Assembly (NCBI GenBank): GCA_905372155.1
Contig: CAJPNZ010000008.1
Span: forward strand, 1 to 53,888
Origin: Propionibacteriaceae bacterium
Lineage (GTDB): Bacteria > Actinomycetota > Actinomycetes > Propionibacteriales > Propionibacteriaceae
Reading direction: 5' to 3'
DNA: 53,888 nt
Below, one piece after another: positions 20,925 through 29,890 of this stretch. The position numbers and the translations under genes were made by a program. The notes beneath the pieces are model-generated. The model was not told where the DNA came from, did no database searches, and saw only the letters and a list, made by a program, of their open reading frames with translations. The stretch's first letter is position 1; each line of letters opens with the position of its first letter.

Positions 20925-21662
20925 TCAGAAGTGTCGGTTCAGGACCCGGCGCCAGCGGTTCGCGGGTAGCTCGGGGTGCAGGGCGGCCAGGCCGGTGGCG
21001 TACTTGGAAATCGGCTGCGGACGGTAGCCGTGGTACCAGAGGGTCCGGTCCGCGGAGCTGGGGGCCGATCCCGACTTGGTCTCGATGATCGCCAGCCGGG
21101 GGATCCGCAGGCTGCAGCCGTTCTCCGTCCAGACGAGTTCCCGGTCCAGGGTGAGCCGGGCCCGGCCGTCGGCCGTGAGCAGTGTGGTGCGCAAGTAGCT
21201 GGTTTCCAGGCTCGGCCTCAGCCGCTGCGGGCGGATGTCGTGAATTCCCCCGGCGGCGAGGCGGCCGTTGACGAAGCCATATTGTTCGGGCGCGATTTCG
21301 AACAGCGCCGAAGGATCGTGGGGGATGCGTTCCTTGACGGTGTTTCCGCCGCGCCGGGTCTTGACCTTCAGGAAGGCCTCTCCCGAATCCCGGTAGTTGC
21401 GGATCCTCACCTTGAACCGGTGCGGGCGGCCCCTCGCTGCCATCAGGTAGGAGTCGCGGGCCGTGGTGTCGAAATAGACGGATGTGTACCCGAACTCCGT
21501 TCTTCCCCCGATGTCGAGGACCCTGGTGCCGGTCGGCAGGCAATCGAGTATCGCCTCGGCGGCGCGTTGGTGCAGCGGATACTTGCGGTCCACCCGGTTC
21601 ATGAACTCCGCTGCCGCGTTGAGCTCGTCGAGGTGAACCGGGGCGAGATCGCTCAGGCTCAT
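20925..21662 (-). CDS. VTC-domain protein (polyphosphate polymerase domain)
   Basis: A 245-residue protein of the CYTH/VTC tunnel fold. Visible elements are FMNRVDRKY near residue 20, TSVYFDTTARDSY near 66, RFKVRIRNYRDSGEAFLKVKTRRGG near 90, RLTLDRELVW near 168, and IIETKSG near 191; the basic and acidic residues line the tunnel in yeast Vtc4. The family makes polyphosphate from ATP in eukaryotes; the bacterial homologues are less studied. It overlaps the DUF4956 start-to-stop junction by four bases, so the two are translated together, and it lies 31 bases upstream of the Cthe_2159-like gene. Confidence 0.85.
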   Translation of the reverse strand: MSLSDLAPVHLDELNAAAEFMNRVDRKYPLHQRAAEAILDCLPTGTRVLDIGGRTEFGYTSVYFDTTARDSYLMAARGRPHRFKVRIRNYRDSGEAFLKVKTRRGGNTVKERIPHDPSALFEIAPEQYGFVNGRLAAGGIHDIRPQRLRPSLETSYLRTTLLTADGRARLTLDRELVWTENGCSLRIPRLAIIETKSGSAPSSADRTLWYHGYRPQPISKYATGLAALHPELPANRWRRVLNRHF

Positions 21663-22231
21663 CGCAGCACCTCCACCTTCTCGGTGACCGGGAGACCGAC
21701 CCCCGGGGCGTAGCGGACCTCGACGAGGGTGGTGTCGGCGACGAAGTCGAGGCGCTGGACGTTCACTCCGAGCACCCGGCCCCCGAGACGGGTCGCCAGT
21801 TCGTAGCGGAGTTCCTCGGGATCGGTGATCGCCCGGTCGAGGTTGACGACCTCGCGTCTGACCCCCGTCCGGAACCGAGAGGAGTCGACCAAGGCCAGGA
21901 CGACCACGATGAGGGCCATCGTGGCGTAGGTGGTGGTGGAGCCGCCGAGCCCGCCGAGCAGGCCGAGCGCGAGTGAACTGAAGTAGTAGGCCACCTCGTG
22001 CTGGGCCAGTTCATCGGAACGGAGCCGGATGATCGACAGCACCCCGAACAGCCCCAGGCCGAGCCCTGCCGCGACGGCGCTGTTGAGGAGCCCGATGGAA
22101 ACCGCCATGACGCCGACGTTGACGCCCAGATAGGCGACCGCCAGATCACGGCGGTGATGTCGTGGCAGGTAGATGGCGAAGACGAGGACGCAGATTGCGA
22201 CGATGTTGGCCAAGTAGGGCAGGAATTGCAT
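21659..22231 (-). CDS. DUF4956 membrane protein
   Basis: A 190-residue protein with about four hydrophobic helices in the first 120 residues (ANIVAICVLVFAIYL, GVNVGVMAVSIGLL, GLGLFGVLSIIRLR, and a third quarter ending MALIVVVLALV). A soluble C-terminal domain follows (GGRVLGVNVQRLDFVADTTLVEVRYAP). Families of this type sit beside VTC-domain proteins and may export or channel the product; that is inference. The ATG at 22231 begins the first helix. The gene leads the three-gene unit; the 117 bases upstream hold no gene. Confidence 0.82.
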   Translation of the reverse strand: MQFLPYLANIVAICVLVFAIYLPRHHRRDLAVAYLGVNVGVMAVSIGLLNSAVAAGLGLGLFGVLSIIRLRSDELAQHEVAYYFSSLALGLLGGLGGSTTTYATMALIVVVLALVDSSRFRTGVRREVVNLDRAITDPEELRYELATRLGGRVLGVNVQRLDFVADTTLVEVRYAPGVGLPVTEKVEVLR

Positions 22232-22348
22232 GATTGTTGCCTCGGTGGTCGAGATTGAGAGGTGCTACCTCTGGGCGATCACCATTCAGCCGGACCAACT
22301 TGTACGTTGCCTGTGTTCCCCGGGTGCGACGGATGTGAAGACTGCCGG

Positions 22349-23215
22349 TTACAACTTGCGTTCGGGGCTCGGGCTGCCCGGTCCTGAGGAATCGCCCGAG
22401 GGCTGATCCATCGAGGGGGTGTCGCTGCGGCTCTCCAGTTCCGAGGGTTCCCCGGAAGACGGCTCCCCGGAAGACGGCTCCCCGGAGGACGGCTCTCCGG
22501 AGGACGGGCTGGGGGAGCCGCCACCGGAAGCGGACGTGGAACTCGGCACAGGGGCGGGAGGGGACACCTTCTGCTGGTTCTGGAACACCAGGATCGCCAA
22601 CAGCACCGCGACGGAGGCGATCAGCAGCATCAGCAGGAAGGACGTGAGCAGGGTGAGCCAGCCGGCCCGGTCCTTGCGGCCCGGCCAGGGAAGCGGCCAC
22701 ATCCGCCACGTTCCCGGGCGGATGTTCTGCCACCAGTGCATCTGGAAATCCGGTCCCGCGGGGGAACCGAGCTGAGGGGTGTGCACAAGATCGACGGCGG
22801 CCAGCACCCGCTGTGCTTCGGCCACAGCAGCAGGGGAACCGGAGAAGGCCAGGGCCACCCATGGGGCGAGGGGACGGTGGGAGGCGACGATCGGGTCGTC
22901 GTCCTCGTCCCGGAAACGCACCGCCATGCGACCTTCGTCCTGGCCCTGACCGCCTCGGGCCACGACGGTGTCGATGTGCATGGCGTTGATCTCGCCTGAA
23001 AAACGCGCCCGCGCAGCGGGATCCGATGCCGCACCGTCGCGCAGGTGGATCAGCATCACCGGATCCGAGCCGTCCGCGTGCGCGCAGTAGACAACACCTG
23101 CCGGGCTCTCCACGAGACGTGAGTCGATCCAGAAATCACCCACGCGCACCGGATCCTCCGGAAGGAGGGGAAAGTGCTCCGCGTACTCGGGTGTGGGATC
23201 TGGTGGCTGAGTCAT
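22349..23215 (-). CDS. Single-pass membrane protein with repetitive Ser-Gly-Glu-Pro tail
   Basis: A 288-residue protein. Residues 1 to about 185 are a soluble domain (VGDFWIDSRLVESPAGVVYCAH, WVALAFSG). One transmembrane helix follows (LTSFLLMLLIASVAVLLAILVF, about 187-208). The low-complexity outer tail has four SSGEP units encoded by a 15-bp tandem repeat. I do not recognise the soluble domain. The ATG at 23215 is preferred to the TTG three bases upstream. The gene is divergent from moxR, 113 bases away, and a link to that operon is possible but unproven. Confidence 0.7.
   Translation of the reverse strand: MTQPPDPTPEYAEHFPLLPEDPVRVGDFWIDSRLVESPAGVVYCAHADGSDPVMLIHLRDGAASDPAARARFSGEINAMHIDTVVARGGQGQDEGRMAVRFRDEDDDPIVASHRPLAPWVALAFSGSPAAVAEAQRVLAAVDLVHTPQLGSPAGPDFQMHWWQNIRPGTWRMWPLPWPGRKDRAGWLTLLTSFLLMLLIASVAVLLAILVFQNQQKVSPPAPVPSSTSASGGGSPSPSSGEPSSGEPSSGEPSSGEPSELESRSDTPSMDQPSGDSSGPGSPSPERKL
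22446..22505. repeat. Four 15-bp tandem repeats inside the membrane protein gene
   Basis: Units at 22446, 22461, 22476 and 22491 follow GGCTCCCCGGAAGAC with one or two changes each. Since 15 is a multiple of three, gain or loss of units would keep the frame and only change tail length. Confidence 0.9.
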
Positions 23216-23328
23216 CAAGGACTATGACATCACATCGAAGTGCCTTACCGCTCCTCGGCCGCCACGTCTCGGTTCTGCTCCTGGAAGCGCGGTATCGTGG
23301 TGCGCGATCGTTTCAAGGAGACTCCAAG

Positions 23329-24390
23329 TTGACTACCCCCAGCGCGCAGCCAGCTCTGCCCACCACCACCGCCGACGCAGCTCGCCTCCTGGGCGTGGCG
23401 ATCAGTCAAGTGCAGCGGGTCATCGTCGGGCAGGAACACATGGTCCAGCAGTTGATGGTGGCTCTCCTGGCGAAGGGCCACTGTCTTCTCGAAGGAGTAC
23501 CGGGTGTGGCGAAAACCTTGGCGGTACGTTCCTTCGCAACGGTTGTTGGAGGGGATTTCGCCAGGGTGCAGTTCACCCCGGACCTGGTTCCCTCCGACAT
23601 CGTCGGAACCCGCATCTACTCCGCCAGCTCCGAATCCTTCGAGATCGAGCTCGGACCGGTGTTCGTGAACTTCGTGCTGGCCGACGAGATCAACCGGGCA
23701 CCCGCGAAGGTGCAGTCCGCGATGCTCGAGCTGATGGCCGAGAAACAGGTCTCCATCGGCGGCAGGACCTATCCTGCGCCCGAACCGTTCATCGTGATCG
23801 CGACCCAGAACCCCGTCGAGTCCGAGGGGGTCTACCCGCTTCCCGAGGCGCAGCGGGACCGTTTCCTCGTGAAGGTGGACGTGCCCTACCCGAAGGGCAA
23901 CGAGGAGTTCGAGATCCTCAGGCGCATGAGTGTCAAACCTCCGCAAGCGGAGCAGGTGCTGAACCCTGGTCTGGTGCGCCACCTGCAGGACATGGCGTCC
24001 AAGGTTTTCGTCCACAACCTGGTCAGCGAGTACATCGTGCGCCTCGTGCTGGCCACCCGGAACCCTGCCGATTTCGGGATGCCGGACCTGGAGCCGGTGA
24101 TTCAGATCGGTTGCTCCCCCCGCGCCACGCTCGGCCTGGTGGCCGCGTCGCGTTCCCTCGCGCTGATCAACGGCCGCGACTACGTGCTCCCCACCGACGT
24201 GCAGGCGGTGGCCCGCGACGTCATGTCCCATCGCATCGTGCTCGGTTTCGACGCGGTGGCCGACAACGTTCTCACCACCGACGTGGTGGATCGCATACTG
24301 GCCATGGTTCCGGCTCCCACCCCGGTGTGGAACGACCAGTCACGCCAGCAGCGTCACCAGCAGCACGGCTACCAGCCCGGTCATGCCTGA
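23329..24390 (+). CDS. MoxR family AAA+ ATPase
   Basis: A 353-residue ATPase. Walker A is GVPGVAKT near residue 56 (the MoxR variant). Walker B is LADEINRAP near residue 117. Sensor 1 is IATQNPVESEGVYPLPEAQRD near residue 155, and the C-terminal lid follows. MoxR proteins act as chaperone-like ATPases for VWA-domain partners. The TTG at 23329 is taken as start because AAGGAG sits eight bases upstream and the conserved domain follows shortly; the open frame further upstream is not supported. The stop overlaps the DUF58 gene by eight bases. Confidence 0.93.
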   Translation: MTTPSAQPALPTTTADAARLLGVAISQVQRVIVGQEHMVQQLMVALLAKGHCLLEGVPGVAKTLAVRSFATVVGGDFARVQFTPDLVPSDIVGTRIYSASSESFEIELGPVFVNFVLADEINRAPAKVQSAMLELMAEKQVSIGGRTYPAPEPFIVIATQNPVESEGVYPLPEAQRDRFLVKVDVPYPKGNEEFEILRRMSVKPPQAEQVLNPGLVRHLQDMASKVFVHNLVSEYIVRLVLATRNPADFGMPDLEPVIQIGCSPRATLGLVAASRSLALINGRDYVLPTDVQAVARDVMSHRIVLGFDAVADNVLTTDVVDRILAMVPAPTPVWNDQSRQQRHQQHGYQPGHA

Positions 24391-25453
24391 GGGAACCTTG
24401 ACCTCCCCATCCTTCGCACCAGCCACCCAGGCGCCCCACGATCCCGGGGCCGCCACATCCGTTCTGCACACACCGAGCGGCCCCACCATTCCGCTGACCA
24501 AACTGGCTCCGGAAGCCGCCCTGCGGCGCCTGGAACTCACCGTCGTCCGTCGTCTGGAGGGCTTTCTCCACGGTGATCACCTGGGGCTGCTTCCCGGACC
24601 GGGATCCGACACCAACGACGCCCGCCCTTATCAGCCGGGTCAGGACGATGTCAGGATGATGGACTGGGCCGTGACCGCGCGCACCACGGTTCCCCACGTT
24701 CGCGACACCATGGCCGACCGGGAGCTCGAGGTGTGGGGACTGCTCGACGTGACCCCGTCGATGAACTGGGGCACAGAGGGCATCACCAAACGTGATCTGG
24801 GCATCGCTGCCATCGCCACGATCGGATTCCTCAGCCAGCGGATGGGGGACCGGTTCGGCGGTTTGATGATGCTTCCCGACCGCATCAAGAGACTGCCCGC
24901 CCGTTCGGGCCGAACCGCCCTGTACGGAATGCTGCGGCAGATGCTCACCGAACCCATCGTGCCGGACAACGCCCCCGGTGACCTGGAACTGGTCGATGGT
25001 ATCGAGCAGATGGCTCGCTCCCAGCGCCGCCGAGGCATGCGGGTGGTGGTCTCGGATTTCCTGACCGCGGGCGAGGCCGAGCTTGATCCGGACCGCCCAC
25101 CTCCCTGGGAACGGGCGATCAGGCGGCTGGCGGTTCGCAACCAGGTGTTGTGCGTCGAGGTGGTGGACCGGCATGAACTGGAGTTTCCCGATGTCGGGGA
25201 GATGCTGATCCGCGACCCGGAAACCTCCTTCCTGCGCTACATCAACACCTCCGATCCTGTCGCGCGTCAGCGGATGGACGACGCTTCCCGTGCCCAGCGT
25301 GAGCGCATCAAGGTGGCGCTCAGGCGTTCAGGGGCGGGGCACATCCAGCTGCGCACGGATCGCGACTGGGTCGCCGACATCGCACGTTTCGTCCTTGGAT
25401 ACAGGCGGGTCGCCAGTGCCCTTCACGCACCGCCCCAGGGGGTGAGCCGATGA
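24383..25453 (+). CDS. DUF58 domain protein
   Basis: A 356-residue protein. The DUF58 signature is RPYQPGQDDVRMMDWAVTAR near residue 83. A VWA-like fold follows: LLDVTPSMNWG near 115 and VVVSDFLTAGE near 220. No clear transmembrane segment is seen, unlike many DUF58 proteins. It belongs to the MoxR-DUF58-VWA cluster; cluster partners are thought to assemble at the envelope. The ATG at 24383 overlaps moxR; its stop overlaps the next start by four bases (ATGA). Confidence 0.9.
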   Translation: MPEGTLTSPSFAPATQAPHDPGAATSVLHTPSGPTIPLTKLAPEAALRRLELTVVRRLEGFLHGDHLGLLPGPGSDTNDARPYQPGQDDVRMMDWAVTARTTVPHVRDTMADRELEVWGLLDVTPSMNWGTEGITKRDLGIAAIATIGFLSQRMGDRFGGLMMLPDRIKRLPARSGRTALYGMLRQMLTEPIVPDNAPGDLELVDGIEQMARSQRRRGMRVVVSDFLTAGEAELDPDRPPPWERAIRRLAVRNQVLCVEVVDRHELEFPDVGEMLIRDPETSFLRYINTSDPVARQRMDDASRAQRERIKVALRRSGAGHIQLRTDRDWVADIARFVLGYRRVASALHAPPQGVSR

Positions 25454-26415
25454 TGGACTGGTTGGCTTTCAAAACCCCTGAACGTTTGTGGGTGCTGCTG
25501 GTCCTTCCTGCGCTTGTCATCGCCTACTTGGTGTTGATGCGTCTCAAGGGCCGGACCTCGCTGCGTTTCACCAACACCGGGGTGCTGGGCCGGGTGATCG
25601 GTTCCCAGCGCCGCTGGACGCGACACCTGGCCGTTTTCATGTCGCTGTGCTCCTTGGTGGCGCTCACCCTGGCGTGGGCCCAGCCGCTGGGAACGGAGAA
25701 GGTGCCGCGTGAACGGGCCACCGTTGTCCTGGTGATCGACACATCGCTGTCCATGCAGGCCACCGACGTGGAACCGAACCGGCTGGAGGCGGCCAAGGCA
25801 GCAGCACAGCAATTCGTTGACGCGCTGCCTGACTCCTACAACGTCGCCCTGATCTCCCTGAACGGCTCCCCCTCCATGATCATGCCCCCGTCAACGGACC
25901 GGGGAGCGCTCACCAGAGCCATCAGCACCTTGGAGCTCAAGGAGGGAACCGCCATCGGGGACGCGCTGGACCAGTCACTCAAGGCCGTCAGTGAGGCGCC
26001 TGCCCCCGATGATGGTGCCGAGGCCGCCCCGGCCATGATCGTGATGCTGAGCGATGGTGGGAACACCACGGGAACAGACCCGGCGGAAAGCGCAACTCGT
26101 GTGCAGCAGGCCGGCGTGCCGGTGTTCACCATTGCTTATGGAACCGAGAACGGCTACGTCGACCTGGACGGGAAACGGCACAACGTCGCACCGGACAACG
26201 AGGCCCTCCGCTCGATCTCCGCAACCACGGGCGGGGAATCAGTTTCCGCGGACAGTGCGGACAGCCTCAAGGACGCCTACAAGAAGATCGGGTCATCGGT
26301 GGGCACGGAAGAGGTGAGGAAACCAGTGACCGCGCAGTATGCATTCGGGGCTCTCGGTTTTGCCGTCGTGGCTGCGCTGGGAGCCGTGATGATGGCCGCG
26401 AGGTGGCCCCGATGA
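25450..26415 (+). CDS. VWA domain membrane protein (BatA-like), first copy
   Basis: A 321-residue protein with N-terminal helices near residues 12-29 and 58-78, a VWA domain containing the MIDAS motif VIDTSLSMQATD near residue 97 and VMLSDGGNTTG near 199, and a C-terminal helix near 294-318. The arrangement places the VWA domain outside, as in BatA. Start ATG 25450 overlaps the DUF58 stop, and the stop overlaps the next gene. It is a paralogue of the following gene. Confidence 0.9.
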   Translation: MMDWLAFKTPERLWVLLVLPALVIAYLVLMRLKGRTSLRFTNTGVLGRVIGSQRRWTRHLAVFMSLCSLVALTLAWAQPLGTEKVPRERATVVLVIDTSLSMQATDVEPNRLEAAKAAAQQFVDALPDSYNVALISLNGSPSMIMPPSTDRGALTRAISTLELKEGTAIGDALDQSLKAVSEAPAPDDGAEAAPAMIVMLSDGGNTTGTDPAESATRVQQAGVPVFTIAYGTENGYVDLDGKRHNVAPDNEALRSISATTGGESVSADSADSLKDAYKKIGSSVGTEEVRKPVTAQYAFGALGFAVVAALGAVMMAARWPR

Positions 26416-27371
26416 CGACGCTGGTGCTCGAGTTCATGCAGCCCAACCGGCTGTGGGCCCTGGCTCTGATCCCGGTCATCGCTGGGGTCTACTGGTACCT
26501 GGCGAACCGGCTTCCCCCGTCGCAGACACAGAATTCGCGACTGCGGCTCGTCATCCCCAAGGACGCGGCCTGGAAACGTCACGGCGCCGTGCTGCTGGCG
26601 TTGCTCAGCCTTGCTTCGCTGGTGATCGCATGGGCGATGCCTAAGGACTACGGCCGCCAACCGAGGGATCGAGCCACCATCGTCGTCACGATCGATGTGT
26701 CCTGGTCCATGGAAGCCAAGGACGTGACACCCAGCCGGCTCGAGGCCGCGAAGGAATCGGCGAAGAAATTCATCGCGAGCCTCCCGGAACGTTTCAATGT
26801 CGCACTGGTCACCTTTGCCGGCACCGCGAATGTCAACGTTCCCCCTACCGTGGACAGAGGTGCGCTGAACCGCGCCATCGACGGTCTCCAGATGGCCCCC
26901 TCCACCGCGATCGGAGAGGCGATCTACACAAGCCTCGATGCCCTGAAACTGGTGCCAGCGGACCCCGATCATCCTGACAAGACGGCCCCGGCAGCAATAG
27001 TGCTGCTCTCGGATGGAGCCTCCAACCTGGGCCGGAACTCGGCCACGGCAGCCGAGCAGTCGAAACAGATGGGGGTCCCCATCTACACCATCGCCTATGG
27101 AACGCAGGATGGCTACGTCGAATCCAACGGCAGACGGGAACGTGTGGCCGTGGACCATCACGAACTCTACGTCGTTGCGGAGAACTCCGGGGGTAAGAAG
27201 TTCTCGGCCGAATCGGCGGGTGAGCTGAGCGAGATCTACCAGGCGATCTCATCCGACCTGGGATACGAGCTGGTTCCGATGGAGATCACGGATCAGTACG
27301 CGGGACTGGCGATCGTCTTCGCGGTTCTCGCCGCCATGGGCGTGATCTCCCTCGGGGCCCGTTGGCCCTGA
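26412..27371 (+). CDS. VWA domain membrane protein (BatA-like), second copy
   Basis: A 319-residue paralogue of the preceding gene with the same layout. The N-terminal helices are FMQPNRLWALALIPVIAGVY and LLALLSLASLVIAWAMP. The MIDAS motif is TIDVSWSMEAKD near residue 97, followed by VLLSDGASNLG near 197, with a C-terminal helix (LAIVFAVLAAMGVISLGA). GVPIYTIAYGTQDGYV is nearly the same in both copies. The ATG at 26412 overlaps the previous stop. The pair probably arose by tandem duplication. The operon ends here, 12 bases before the convergent S9 peptidase stop. Confidence 0.9.
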   Translation: MTTLVLEFMQPNRLWALALIPVIAGVYWYLANRLPPSQTQNSRLRLVIPKDAAWKRHGAVLLALLSLASLVIAWAMPKDYGRQPRDRATIVVTIDVSWSMEAKDVTPSRLEAAKESAKKFIASLPERFNVALVTFAGTANVNVPPTVDRGALNRAIDGLQMAPSTAIGEAIYTSLDALKLVPADPDHPDKTAPAAIVLLSDGASNLGRNSATAAEQSKQMGVPIYTIAYGTQDGYVESNGRRERVAVDHHELYVVAENSGGKKFSAESAGELSEIYQAISSDLGYELVPMEITDQYAGLAIVFAVLAAMGVISLGARWP

Positions 27372-27383
27372 TTGCGCTCCCAC

Positions 27384-29225
27384 TCAGGGCGCGAGGTTCT
27401 CGATCGACAGGACGGGAACGTCATCGCTGAGGGGCATCCCGAGTACTTGCTCGAGAAAGGAGAGCTGGGACTCCAGTGATTGCCTGCGGGCCGCGAGCGA
27501 ACGGAAACCGTGGCCCTCGTTCTCGAACGTGACCAGTGCCAGGGGAAGTCCCTTGGCGCGTACCGCCTTCGCCATGTCAAAGGCCTGCCCGGGCGGTACC
27601 ACTCGGTCCTCCAGACCCTGCAGAATCAGCATCGGCGTGTCGAGCCGGTCAAGTTGGGTGATCGGGGAACGCTCCCGGTAGACCTGCTCGCCTTCCGGCC
27701 ACGGAGCAACCAGGGCGAAGGTGTAGCGGGACTCCGCCTTGTGGGTTTCCTCGACGAGGGCTCGTAGATCCCCGATGCCGTAGGAGCTGATGCCGGCGGC
27801 GAAGAAGTCGCTGGTAACCAAGGCCTGCAGGGTGGTGTAGCCGCCCGCGCTGCCTCCGGCAATGGCCACACGCTCGGGATCCGCCAATCCTGCCCGGCAC
27901 ACCTCGCGGGCCGCGGCCACCACGTCGGCGACGTCCAGGACGCCCCACTGCCCCTTCAGCCGGTTCCGGTAGGTGCGGCCGAAACCGGTGGAACCCGAGT
28001 AGTTCACGTCCAGGACACAGATCCCGCGGGAAACCCAGAACTGGATCATTCTGTCGAAGCCCGGGTAGTGCGCGGAGGTCGGGCCGCCGTGGGTGAGAAC
28101 GAGCATGGGGGGCGCTACGGCGCCGGGGACCGGGTAGAACCAGGAGTGCACCGGCCCCGCGGGCCCCTCGGACCAATGACAAACGGGGCGGCTCAGGTTC
28201 GTCTGCGGTTCGGAGGCCACGAGTTCGGTTCGTTCCCCGGTGGGGGAGATGCGCACCAGGGAGGCGGGACGGTCATCCCATTCCGCTATCGCGAACAGCT
28301 CCTGCCCGCGGGAGGCCAAGGACTCGATCATGGCCGTCCCGGGCAGCGGGTGGGTGACCTCGCCGTTGCTCGGATGCCACAGCGCGAGCGCACCGCGGCC
28401 GTCGTCGATCTGAACCGTCGCCAGCAGGTCATCCCCCACGGCGCAGGCAGGTGGGGTGTCCAACACCCACACGGGAATCGAGCAGTCGTGAGGGGTGCGC
28501 CAGGTTGACGTTGCGTCGGCGTGGTGCACGACCCAGTTCCAGTGGCCGGACTCGTCCGTGACGCAGGCCAGGGAACCGTCCCCGAGCCAGACCGGGTGTT
28601 GCGCGCTGACCCCGGGTTTCCCGTGGATCCTGTCGACGTGCCCGGGATCGTCGAGGTTCGTCACCCACACCGATGCCTCGTCCCAGCTCATGTTCGGGTG
28701 CATCCACTGGAACCAGGCGAGTCGACCATTGCGCACCACCGGACCCGCGTAGAAATCGGCGCCGCTCACCAGCACGCGGCCCCCGTCGGCATTGTCGGAA
28801 TCCAGGTCCAGCGCGACGATTTCGCTGCGTTCCTCGGGGGTCACCTCGTGATCCTCACGGACCGCGAGGAGCAGCCGACGTTGCGGGTCTAGGTCCAGCC
28901 CGCCGTAGCGGAACCGGGCGCTCTCGGGTGTCAGGGGGCGGGTGGTCTCCCCGTCCTGGATCCATATTCGTTTGGTGAAATCGTCACACCAGGCCACCAG
29001 ACCGTCGGCCACCGCGTAGGCACCCCCGCCGTACTCCATCACTCGGGAACGCACGTTGAACCCGGGAGTGATCTCGGCGATCCCGCCCTCCTGCCAGCAC
29101 CGGATGGTCACCCGGCCGTCTTCGGCGGCGATGCTCGCCAGCCAGAACACCCCGTCCGCACTGGCCCGGACCTGACGGATGCTGTCGGTACCCACGAGGG
29201 CCTGATCGATGGACATGCGCTGCAT
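27384..29225 (-). CDS. S9 family serine peptidase (prolyl oligopeptidase type)
   Basis: A 613-residue protein with an N-terminal beta-propeller (about 1-360) and a C-terminal alpha/beta-hydrolase domain. The nucleophile Ser lies in GGSAGGYTT near residue 457, the Asp in LEDRVVPP near 540, and the His in NEGHGFRS near 572. LTHGGPTSAHYPGFD starts the hydrolase domain. No signal peptide is visible, so it is probably cytosolic and cuts peptides. Start candidates are GTG 29231, ATG 29225 and ATG 29216; none has a clear ribosome site. It is divergent from the DUF3145 gene. Confidence 0.9.
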   Translation of the reverse strand: MQRMSIDQALVGTDSIRQVRASADGVFWLASIAAEDGRVTIRCWQEGGIAEITPGFNVRSRVMEYGGGAYAVADGLVAWCDDFTKRIWIQDGETTRPLTPESARFRYGGLDLDPQRRLLLAVREDHEVTPEERSEIVALDLDSDNADGGRVLVSGADFYAGPVVRNGRLAWFQWMHPNMSWDEASVWVTNLDDPGHVDRIHGKPGVSAQHPVWLGDGSLACVTDESGHWNWVVHHADATSTWRTPHDCSIPVWVLDTPPACAVGDDLLATVQIDDGRGALALWHPSNGEVTHPLPGTAMIESLASRGQELFAIAEWDDRPASLVRISPTGERTELVASEPQTNLSRPVCHWSEGPAGPVHSWFYPVPGAVAPPMLVLTHGGPTSAHYPGFDRMIQFWVSRGICVLDVNYSGSTGFGRTYRNRLKGQWGVLDVADVVAAAREVCRAGLADPERVAIAGGSAGGYTTLQALVTSDFFAAGISSYGIGDLRALVEETHKAESRYTFALVAPWPEGEQVYRERSPITQLDRLDTPMLILQGLEDRVVPPGQAFDMAKAVRAKGLPLALVTFENEGHGFRSLAARRQSLESQLSFLEQVLGMPLSDDVPVLSIENLAP

Positions 29226-29354
29226 GATCACAGTTTATGACCGGCGCCGTCGCCTCTTGTTGTGCCTTTCCCGTAGCTGTAGCACAATTGACCTCGCCTG
29301 GAGTCGAGACGGATCGCAGGGGAAGGCAATCCGGCCGAGACCCAGGAGAACAAC

Positions 29355-29879
29355 ATGAACGCTTGCACGGCCACCGAGAGCCTGCCCGGGGCGCGGGGGA
29401 TGATCTTCATCCACTCCACCCCGGTCGCGCTGTGCCCGCATCTGGAATGGGCGATCGCCTCGGTGCTCGGTGCGGGACTCAATTGGCAGTGGACCGAGCA
29501 GAACGCCGAACCCGGGTCCCACCGGGCCGAGCTGTCGTGGTCCGGACCGACCGGTTCGGGGGCGAGACTTGCCTCCCGCCTCGCCGAGTTCGCTCGCATC
29601 CGTTTCGAGGTGACCGAGGAAGCCATGCTCGGGGCCGAGGGAACCCGTTACTGCTACACCCCATCGCTGGGCCCGTTTGCCGCCACGGTCGGGGTGCACG
29701 GCGACATCTTGGTTCCCGAGGATCGCATCCGCCATGCCCTCGACACCGCGTCTGTCAAGGGCATGAGCGTTCATCAGGCCATGGAGCGGCTTCTCGGGAC
29801 TGAATGGGATGAGGAACTGGAACAGTTCCGGTACGGCTCGGAGGACGCACCTATCCGGTGGCTCCACCAGGTCGTGTGA
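29355..29879 (+). CDS. DUF3145 family protein
   Basis: A 174-residue soluble protein matching an actinobacterial family of unknown function: GMIFIHSTPVALCPHLEWA near residue 15, GAGLNWQWTEQ near 40, and RYCYTPSLGPFAATVG near 97. The end IRWLHQVV is typical. Start ATG 29355 follows CAGGAGAA. It lies between an S9 peptidase and fabF, convergent with the latter. No function is known to me. Confidence 0.88.
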   Translation: MNACTATESLPGARGMIFIHSTPVALCPHLEWAIASVLGAGLNWQWTEQNAEPGSHRAELSWSGPTGSGARLASRLAEFARIRFEVTEEAMLGAEGTRYCYTPSLGPFAATVGVHGDILVPEDRIRHALDTASVKGMSVHQAMERLLGTEWDEELEQFRYGSEDAPIRWLHQVV

Positions 29880-29890
29880 TGACCGTCGGG

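Noticed and set aside
22446..22505. Possible CRISPR-like or regulatory repeat array
   Set aside because: The units are contiguous 15-mers without spacers and lie in frame in a coding tail, so they are a protein repeat.
23026..23328. N-terminal extension of the MoxR ATPase
   Set aside because: It covers the divergent gene start and has no homology; TTG 23329 has a good ribosome site eight bases away.
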